From NCBI GenBank assembly GCA_017454375.1, contig JAFTDB010000003.1:1-61801 (forward strand): a stretch of DNA of 61,801 nt. The letters run 5' to 3'. Made by a program: the position numbers and the translations under genes. The stretch comes from Acholeplasmatales bacterium (GTDB lineage: Bacteria > Bacillota_I > Bacilli_A > Acholeplasmatales > Anaeroplasmataceae). Below the pieces are notes generated by a model. It ran no database searches. It was given only the letters and a program-made list of their open reading frames with translations, and had not been told where the DNA came from. Shown here one piece after another: positions 56,874 to 61,801 of this stretch. Position 1 is the first letter of the stretch, and every line of letters starts with the position of its first letter.

Positions 56874-57272
56874 ATGAATTTTGACACAAACAATCATTCA
56901 GTGTTCAGCCTTAATTATCATTTAACTATGGTTGTTAAATATAGAAGAAAAGTAATTAATGATACTATTTCAAATAGATTAAAGGAAATGTTTGAATATA
57001 TAGGAAAAACGTATCATATAACTTTAATAGAATGGAATCATGATATTGATCATGTACATGTCTTATTTAAGGGCTGTCCTAATACTGAAATATCAAAATT
57101 TATGAATGCATATAAATCTGCATCATCTAGACTTATAAAGATAGAATATCCTGAAATAAAAGAAAAATTGTGGAAGGATACATTTTGGTCTAAATCATAC
57201 TGTCTAATATCTACAGGCGGTGTAACAATAGACGTAATAAAAAGATATATTGAAACTCAAGGGGAAAAATAA
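56874..57272 (+). CDS. tnpA: IS200/IS605 transposase TnpA (Y1 HUH)
   Basis: 132 aa. HUH motif His60-Val-His62 (DHVHVLF) and catalytic Tyr125 (IKRYIETQ). It cuts and joins single-stranded DNA at the hairpin ends. GAGGTAA before ATG 56874 sets the start; an upstream in-frame codon lacks support. Both catalytic motifs are intact, so it may be active. Confidence 0.93.
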   Translation: MNFDTNNHSVFSLNYHLTMVVKYRRKVINDTISNRLKEMFEYIGKTYHITLIEWNHDIDHVHVLFKGCPNTEISKFMNAYKSASSRLIKIEYPEIKEKLWKDTFWSKSYCLISTGGVTIDVIKRYIETQGEK

Positions 57273-58426
57273 TGTTAAAGCACAAGGCGTTTAAATTCAG
57301 AATTTATCCAACATTTGAACAAAGAATAATGATGGGCAAGAATTTTGGATGTTGTCGCCTTGTTTTTAATTATTTTTTAAATATGAGTAAAAAAGAATAT
57401 GAAGAAAATAAGAAAACATTAAAATATAAAGATTATGCCAAAGAATTAAATAATCTAAAAATGGAAAAGGAATTTTTAAAGGAATCAGATTCAATATCAT
57501 TACAACAAGCTTTAAAGCATTTAGAAACATCATTTACAAACTTCTTTAGAAATCCTAAAGTAGGATATCCTAACTATAAAAGAAAAAATGATCATAATGA
57601 TTCATATTCAACTATAAATGTAAATAATAATATAGCTATTATTGATGATAAGCATATTAAATTACCTAAAATAGGAATTGTAAAAGCAAAAATACATAGA
57701 GATATACCTGATGGATATAATCTGAAATCAGCAACAGTATCAAAGGTGCCATCAGGTAAATATTATGTATCTATATTATTTGAATATAATGAGGAAGAAA
57801 CAAATTATATAATTGATAAGAATAATATAGTAGGATTAGATTATTCTAATAAAGAATTATTTGTAACAGATGATAATTTGTTTGTTGATCCTGAATTTTT
57901 AAAAATATATAGAAAGGGTGAAGAAAAGCTACATAAATTACAGCGAACTCTTTCAAGAAGACAAAGCCCTAACTATAATAAGGAAATAAAAGGATCAAAA
58001 AGATACGAAAAGCAAAGAATAAAAGTAGCCAGATATCATGAATATCTAAAGAATAAAAGACTAGATTACTACAACAAGTTCACAAACGAGATAGCCAATC
58101 GATATGATGTTGTAGTAATAGAGGATTTAGATATGCAAGAAATGGCTAAAGAATATAAAGAAAATGGAAAAGTAGTATATGATAATGCATGGGGAATGTT
58201 TACTAACCTATTAAAAACGAAATTAGAAAACAAAGGAAAGAAGCTAATAAAGGTAGATAAATATTTTCCATCATCTAAAAAATGTAATGTATGTGGACAT
58301 ATTAATCAACTTCTTACAATAGATGTAAGAAAATGGGAATGTCCAATATGTCATACATTACATGATAGAGATGTAAACGCAAGTATCAACTTAAAAAAAG
58401 AAGGATTAAAAATTCTTAATTCTTAA
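57272..58426 (+). CDS. tnpB: TnpB RNA-guided nuclease of the IS605 element
   Basis: 384 aa. RuvC residues Asp190 (VGLDYSN), Glu284 (VVIEDLD) and Asp365/Asp367 (HDRDVNASINL) with zinc ribbon Cys338, 341, 357, 360 are all present, so the nuclease looks intact. TnpB proteins, ancestors of Cas12, are guided by an RNA from the element's right end and cut the empty donor site. The ATG shares one base with the tnpA stop. Confidence 0.93.
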   Translation: MLKHKAFKFRIYPTFEQRIMMGKNFGCCRLVFNYFLNMSKKEYEENKKTLKYKDYAKELNNLKMEKEFLKESDSISLQQALKHLETSFTNFFRNPKVGYPNYKRKNDHNDSYSTINVNNNIAIIDDKHIKLPKIGIVKAKIHRDIPDGYNLKSATVSKVPSGKYYVSILFEYNEEETNYIIDKNNIVGLDYSNKELFVTDDNLFVDPEFLKIYRKGEEKLHKLQRTLSRRQSPNYNKEIKGSKRYEKQRIKVARYHEYLKNKRLDYYNKFTNEIANRYDVVVIEDLDMQEMAKEYKENGKVVYDNAWGMFTNLLKTKLENKGKKLIKVDKYFPSSKKCNVCGHINQLLTIDVRKWECPICHTLHDRDVNASINLKKEGLKILNS

Positions 58427-58532
58427 TCCTAAATTAACAACCATGGGACACATGGGGATAGCTCGCTTACTGATACCACTAGGTATCTTGCCCGAGAAGC
58501 TCTCAACTTCTATAAGTGAGAGAGTATGTCAC
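58427..58532 (+). ncRNA. Probable TnpB guide RNA (omega RNA) scaffold at the right end
   Basis: In this family the guide RNA spans the 3' end of tnpB and the right end, with the guide formed by flanking DNA. This stretch carries GCTCGCTTAC, hairpin GATACC/GGTATC, a second stem CTCTC.../...GAGAG and ends GTATGTCAC. The guide would then be the bases from 58533 on. The call rests on position and structure only. Confidence 0.5.
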
Positions 58533-58550
58533 AATAAGTAGCGTATGATT

Positions 58551-58573
58551 AGACCTAGCAATAGGTCTTTTTC
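58551..58573 (+). terminator. Terminator beyond the IS element
   Basis: AGACCTA, GCAA, TAGGTCT, TTTTC. Confidence 0.75.
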
Positions 58574-58599
58574 TTTTATATATCTCGTGAAACTTGTTG

Positions 58600-58613
58600 G
58601 TATCATTTGATAC
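58600..58613. promoter_or_regulatory. Operator palindrome 1 of the XRE-ART module
   Basis: GTATCA-TT-TGATAC, a perfect 6-2-6 palindrome upstream of the -35 box, preceded by CTTGTTG as in palindrome 2. Confidence 0.7.
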
Positions 58614-58622
58614 TAATAAGTA

Positions 58623-58651
58623 TTGAACTTGTTGATATCATTTGATATAAT
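58623..58651 (+). promoter_or_regulatory. Promoter of the XRE-ART module
   Basis: TTGAAC and TATAAT with a 17-base spacer; palindrome 2 fills most of the spacer and part of the -10. Confidence 0.75.
58635..58648. promoter_or_regulatory. Operator palindrome 2 of the XRE-ART module
   Basis: ATATCA-TT-TGATAT, a perfect palindrome, 35 bases centre to centre from palindrome 1, in the same CTTGTTG context. Binding here would shut the promoter. Confidence 0.75.
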
Positions 58652-58674
58652 AAAGTTGAAAGAAGATGATGACT

Positions 58675-59529
58675 ATGGATTATAATGTAGGAAAAGATTT
58701 AGCATTAATTCGTGACTTTTATAATTTATCACAAGATGATATAGCTATAGAATTAAAAGTTGAAAAATTAAGAATTACAAGGACTGAAACAGGTGAGTCT
58801 TATCCAAGAAAAGAATTTCTAGAAAGAGTTTATGATTATTGTTTTAATAAAGGACTTAGATTAAATATTCAAAAAGAAATGTTTTATAAGGATGATGTTA
58901 AGAATGGACATATATTATTGACTCATGCTTCTAAAAAAGGAATTGTTGGAAATATAGATGTAAAACTAGGTAGAACAAACAGTGATTTTGGGCAAGGGTT
59001 CTATTGTGGTGAATCATATGATAAATCCATATCGTTTGTTTGTAGAAGTGATGATGCATCTATTTATTTTATTGATTTTAATCCTGATGGTTTGAAACGT
59101 ATAGAGTTCAATGTTGAAGAAAATTGGATGTTAGCAATAGCATATTATAGAGGAAGATTAGAAGAATATAAAAACAATAAAAAAATAATTGACATAATTA
59201 AATCCATTGAAGATTCAGATTATGTTGTTGCACCTATTGCTGATAATCGTATGTTTGAAATAATTGACCAATTTATTGAAGGATATATCACGGATGAACA
59301 ATGTAAACATTGTTTGGCAGCTACAAATCTTGGACTTCAGTATGTATTTTTGACTGAAAAAGCAGTAAGTAATCTTAAAGTTCTTGAGAAATGTTACATA
59401 TCAAGTAGTGAAAAGAAATATTACATTAAAAAACAAGAAGATTATCAAAAAGAAGGCGTAGATAAATCTAAGCTTGCTAGAATCCAATATAAGGGTCAAG
59501 GAAAGTATATAGAGGAATTGTTAAAATGA
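58675..59529 (+). CDS. XRE-DUF3990 fusion, ADP-ribosyltransferase-like toxin candidate
   Basis: 284 aa. Residues 6-62 are an XRE helix-turn-helix (LALIRDFYNLSQDDIAIELKV). From about 78 the sequence ILLTHASKKGIVGN, LGRTNSDFGQGFYCG (candidate His84, Tyr110) and the late LQYVFLTEKAVSNL fit DUF3990, a family with the ADP-ribosyltransferase fold. ATGs at 58666 and 58669 are in frame, but the AAAGAAG site fits ATG 58675 best. The stop overlaps the next gene (ATGA). The likely picture is a self-repressing toxin-antitoxin module; target and activity are unproven. Confidence 0.75.
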   Translation: MDYNVGKDLALIRDFYNLSQDDIAIELKVEKLRITRTETGESYPRKEFLERVYDYCFNKGLRLNIQKEMFYKDDVKNGHILLTHASKKGIVGNIDVKLGRTNSDFGQGFYCGESYDKSISFVCRSDDASIYFIDFNPDGLKRIEFNVEENWMLAIAYYRGRLEEYKNNKKIIDIIKSIEDSDYVVAPIADNRMFEIIDQFIEGYITDEQCKHCLAATNLGLQYVFLTEKAVSNLKVLEKCYISSSEKKYYIKKQEDYQKEGVDKSKLARIQYKGQGKYIEELLK

Positions 59530-60467
59530 TTAAAATAGATAGAGATGGATTAACATTATGTAAATTACAAGGTGAATTATTTGAAAATTCTATAAAATAT
59601 GTAAACCAAAGCTCAAGTATATTTATTCGTAGATTTATGAATTCTAATATTGCTAGAACCTTTGATTCTAAGGACATTTTAAATGATACTAAACCATTTG
59701 AAATGATTTATGAGATTATAGATGATGAATTTGGAAAAAGTGAATATGGTTCAAAAAAATATGGAAGCGAATCATTGTTTTGGATTGGATATATTTATAG
59801 GTATTTTTCATATACATATAACCTAAGTTCAAAACAAGTGTATAAAATGATTAAGCCTGATGAATTAAATGAGCGATATTATGTGTATCATACATTTGAT
59901 CCGGCTTTTGCTATAGAAAGAATATTGGAAGAAAAAAATATTCTATTAGATGAAGAATCTCAAAATAAAAAAATAATGAATATTATTAGGAATCAGCACT
60001 ATGAACAATATGTTAAATTAATTCCAATGACTAAAGAACTTGCTCATAAGTTTTTTGTAGATTTTAAAAACGATATTTCACTTTTTGATAATAAGGAAGA
60101 TTTTAAAGAGTATCAATATGAAAAAGAAAAAGTGGATTTATATGCGGATACTTACAAAGAAAAAGGATATATTTTACTTGCAATAATATATAAAGATGAA
60201 GTTATTGGAGAAATCAGATTTAAAAATATTACTGAAGAATCTGCAGAATTAGGCATAATATTAAAAAACGATAATTATAAAAATAGAGGCTTAGGATCAT
60301 ATTCTATAATAAAAGCTTTGGATTATGCTAAAACATTTTTAAAATTAAAGAAGATTATTTTATCTATATTGCCTAGTAATACTAAATCAATTCATGTTTT
60401 TGAGAAAAACGGATTTAAAGAAACTCATGAAGATGGTAAATTTGTTTGGTTTGAGAAAATATTATAA
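59526..60467 (+). CDS. Antitoxin-like domain fused to GNAT acetyltransferase
   Basis: 313 aa. Residues 1-~150 (SIFIRRFMNSNIARTFDSKD; SLFWIGYIYRYFSYTYNLSS; RYYVYHTFDPAFAIERILEE) resemble a family that I recall beside HTH-DUF3990 genes in clostridia and presumed to be antitoxin. Residues ~157-313 are a GNAT with acetyl-CoA loop YKNRGLGSYSI and FEKNGFKET. In the places I know, the N-terminal part stands alone, so the fusion is unusual. Start overlaps the toxin stop by 4 bases. Confidence 0.65.
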   Translation: MIKIDRDGLTLCKLQGELFENSIKYVNQSSSIFIRRFMNSNIARTFDSKDILNDTKPFEMIYEIIDDEFGKSEYGSKKYGSESLFWIGYIYRYFSYTYNLSSKQVYKMIKPDELNERYYVYHTFDPAFAIERILEEKNILLDEESQNKKIMNIIRNQHYEQYVKLIPMTKELAHKFFVDFKNDISLFDNKEDFKEYQYEKEKVDLYADTYKEKGYILLAIIYKDEVIGEIRFKNITEESAELGIILKNDNYKNRGLGSYSIIKALDYAKTFLKLKKIILSILPSNTKSIHVFEKNGFKETHEDGKFVWFEKIL

Positions 60468-60483
60468 TATTATGTAATTAATT

Positions 60484-60545
60484 TGCTAGGCCTTCCGCTA
60501 GCCGACCGCGTCATTTTTGTGCTACCCTGCTATGGCATTAGACAG
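60484..60545. other. GC-rich intergenic patch with hairpin
   Basis: Between the antitoxin-like gene and the serine hydrolase is a stretch far richer in G+C than its surroundings. It contains GCTAG-GCCTTCCG-CTAGC (60488-60505 region) and leads into the terminator. No frame is open. It may be a small RNA or the trace of a mobile element end. Confidence 0.35.
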
Positions 60546-60568
60546 CACTATTAATTTAGTGCTTTTTT
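60544..60568 (+). terminator. Terminator of the XRE-ART module
   Basis: AGCACTA, TTAATT, TAGTGCT, T run. Almost identical to the terminator at 61644. Confidence 0.8.
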
Positions 60569-60669
60569 GTCGTTTATTTCTATAAAAATGATTAATCTAA
60601 AAAAATTTTAAGATTATACTTGAAATAAATTTTTAATTAAGATTCAATAAAAATATAGAGGTATTTTGT

Positions 60670-61644
60670 ATGAAGAGTTTAAAGAATTATTCAAGTAAAA
60701 ATGATGTAAATATTTGTCAAATAATAGCTTATAAGGGAAATGAATTATGTATAGAAGAATATCATAATGGATTTTCAAAAGAAGATACTATGCATGTAAT
60801 GAGTGTTACTAAGTCTATTACTTCACTTCTTATAGGTATCGCAATAGATCAAGGCTATATTAAAAGTGTTGATGATTATGTAATGGATTATTATAAGAAC
60901 TACACTCCTAAAAGAGGGGAAACAAAAATCTATGAAATTAAAATCAAAGACTTATTAACTATGACTGCCCCATCTAAAGGTAAAAGCGAGCCTTGGAAAA
61001 AAGTATGTACATCTAATGATTGGACATATACTACACTTGATATATTAGGTGGAAGAAATGGGGTAATTGGAGAGTTTAAATATAGAACATTAATAGTTCA
61101 AATACTACTAGGTATTATAAAGAATAGTACAAAGATGAATGTGCTAGATTTCGCTAATAAGTATTTATTTAATCCACTTGGAATAGAGAGTAGAAAACCT
61201 GCAGGCTGTACAAATGCTAAAGAACAGCTAGAATATACTATGAGTAAGACTAATCATGGTAAGGTATGGTTTTTAGATCCAACTGATATGCCAACTGCAG
61301 GTTGGGGATTATCATTATCAGCCTATGAAATGGCTCAAATAGGATTAATGGTATTAAATAAAGGTATATATAATAATAAAAGGATAATAAGTGAGGATTG
61401 GATAAATCTAATAGGTAAATCTTATGTATCACTCGATTTCCATTTTGGAGATCAAGATTATGGTTATCTATGGTGGCTCCCACATAGAACATCTGACGTT
61501 ATTGCCGCAATTGGTGATGGTGGTAATGTAATCTATGTCAATTATAAAAAGAACATTGTTGTAGCGGTAACTGGATATTTTAAGCCACTAGTTTTTGATA
61601 GAATAAAATATATAGAAGAAAATATTGTAAAAGCAATAGAGTAA
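60670..61644 (+). CDS. Beta-lactamase-fold serine hydrolase
   Basis: 324 aa. SxxK motif Ser45-Val-Thr-Lys48 (MSVTKSIT), a second-motif region KYRTLIVQILLG (Tyr-Arg-Thr instead of Tyr-x-Asn), AGWGLSLSAYEMAQIGLMVL and late GDGGNVIYVNY. This is the class C beta-lactamase-related esterase/peptidase family (PF00144). No signal peptide, so a cytoplasmic esterase is likelier than drug resistance. It begins close to the domain start, shorter at the N-terminus than many relatives. GAGG lies upstream. Confidence 0.88.
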   Translation: MKSLKNYSSKNDVNICQIIAYKGNELCIEEYHNGFSKEDTMHVMSVTKSITSLLIGIAIDQGYIKSVDDYVMDYYKNYTPKRGETKIYEIKIKDLLTMTAPSKGKSEPWKKVCTSNDWTYTTLDILGGRNGVIGEFKYRTLIVQILLGIIKNSTKMNVLDFANKYLFNPLGIESRKPAGCTNAKEQLEYTMSKTNHGKVWFLDPTDMPTAGWGLSLSAYEMAQIGLMVLNKGIYNNKRIISEDWINLIGKSYVSLDFHFGDQDYGYLWWLPHRTSDVIAAIGDGGNVIYVNYKKNIVVAVTGYFKPLVFDRIKYIEENIVKAIE

Positions 61645-61666
61645 GCACTATTAATTAGTGCTTTTT
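61644..61666 (+). terminator. Terminator of the serine hydrolase
   Basis: AGCACTA, TTAAT, TAGTGCT, T run; the stem starts at the last base of the stop codon. Confidence 0.82.
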
Positions 61667-61676
61667 CGTATACTAA

Positions 61677-61707
61677 AACTAGGAGTTTAATCTCTTAGTT
61701 TTTTTAT
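61677..61707. terminator. Second hairpin beyond the serine hydrolase
   Basis: AACTAGGAG, TTTAAT, CTCTTAGTT (one wobble) and a T run. From here to the right edge only a TATAAT at 61722-61727 and no confident gene are seen. Confidence 0.65.
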
Positions 61708-61801
61708 TTCTAATATTATTGTATAATAGTAGTGATGGAAAGTTATTTAATCATTGAGACGCATATGTGATCTCGTAAAAACCATTTACAGCTTAAGTCT
61801 G

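Larger units (their letters stand above)
56738..58532 (+). mobile_element. IS200/IS605-type insertion element with tnpA and tnpB
   Basis: The element holds a Y1 transposase and TnpB, overlapping by one base. The left end has a subterminal hairpin at 56756-56777 (CTCCACC/GGTTGGAG, one mismatch). The right end has hairpins at 58472-58487 (GATACC-ACTA-GGTATC) and about 58501-58522 (CTCTC...GAGAG). GTAAGCGAGC at 56809-56818 is the exact reverse complement of 58461-58470. There are no terminal inverted repeats or target duplication, as expected for this family. The exact cleavage points are guesses: after TTTAT on the left and after GTCAC on the right. Confidence 0.8.

Noticed and set aside
60670..61644. 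Antibiotic-resistance beta-lactamase
   Set aside because: No signal peptide and an altered second motif; the family is mostly esterases and peptidases.
61708..61801. Gene or riboswitch at the right edge
   Set aside because: There is a TATAAT and a short 12-codon frame, but too little sequence to support any call.

Overview
The window is AT-rich chromosomal DNA from a low-GC Gram-positive bacterium of the Bacilli/Erysipelotrichia/Mollicutes-related side of the Firmicutes. The pointers are an RNA polymerase delta subunit (rpoE), a dnaX-ebfC-recR block, an rlbA-recF-gyrB-gyrA block, RNase M5, AAGGAGG-type ribosome binding sites and TTGACA/TATAAT promoters. Tryptophan is read from TGG and TGA works as a stop, so the mycoplasma code does not apply. 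A ferredoxin-type [FeFe] hydrogenase suggests an anaerobe. Several lipoproteins carry long Thr-rich linkers behind the lipobox, which suggests a single-membrane, probably host-associated cell. No species call is possible from sequence alone.

Layout. 1-2.9 kb: accessory cassette next to tRNA-Ser, with a divergent XRE regulator facing an operon of a small unknown protein, an RNA ligase and a YhcG/DUF1016-type PD-(D/E)XK nuclease that runs off the left edge. 3.1-6.8 kb: ABC exporter ATPase and permease followed by a Thr-rich lipoprotein. 6.9-9.7 kb: HIT hydrolase, then an operon of response regulator, histidine kinase and SmtB-like ArsR. 9.9-16.8 kb: leftward housekeeping block (XPD/DinG-like helicase, NlpC/P60-like membrane protein, dnaX, ebfC, recR, a DUF1934-like protein, rpoE). 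16.9-25.8 kb: tRNA-Gly(CCC), LytTR regulator, DUF3021 membrane protein and a 1241-aa repeat lipoprotein, two GNATs, formyl-THF cyclo-ligase and a DUF4353-like beta-helix lipoprotein. 26-36.4 kb: tRNA-Gly(GCC), SWIM-SNF2 ATPase with a small partner, [FeFe] hydrogenase, YqeY, alpha/beta hydrolase, zinc-ribbon Nudix, membrane GGDEF-EAL protein.

36.5-39.4 kb: zur-znuACB operon with a perfect 9-1-9 Fur-type box. 39.5-44.3 kb: relQ-map-PAP2 and an 852-aa protein that looks like a degenerate kinase fold. 44.4-48 kb: leftward operon of an HTH-HD fusion, rnmV and a ksgA-ispE fusion. 48.1-56.6 kb: rlbA-recF-gyrB-gyrA, prs-pth and an NrnA-like DHH phosphoesterase. 56.6-61.8 kb: tRNA-Gln followed by accessory DNA: an IS200/IS605 element (TnpA, TnpB, probable guide RNA), an XRE-DUF3990 ADP-ribosyltransferase-like protein with a translationally coupled antitoxin-like/GNAT fusion, and a beta-lactamase-fold serine hydrolase.

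The strongest candidates for undescribed biology are: (1) the XRE-ART plus antitoxin-GNAT module at 58.6-60.5 kb, with two operator palindromes over its promoter; (2) the XRE / unknown / RNA ligase / YhcG nuclease cassette at 1-2.8 kb; (3) the KsgA-IspE in-frame fusion; (4) the HTH-HD fusion with a palindrome inside its own promoter; (5) the LytTR-DUF3021-repeat-lipoprotein operon. Family calls rest on motif recognition by eye, with no database search.
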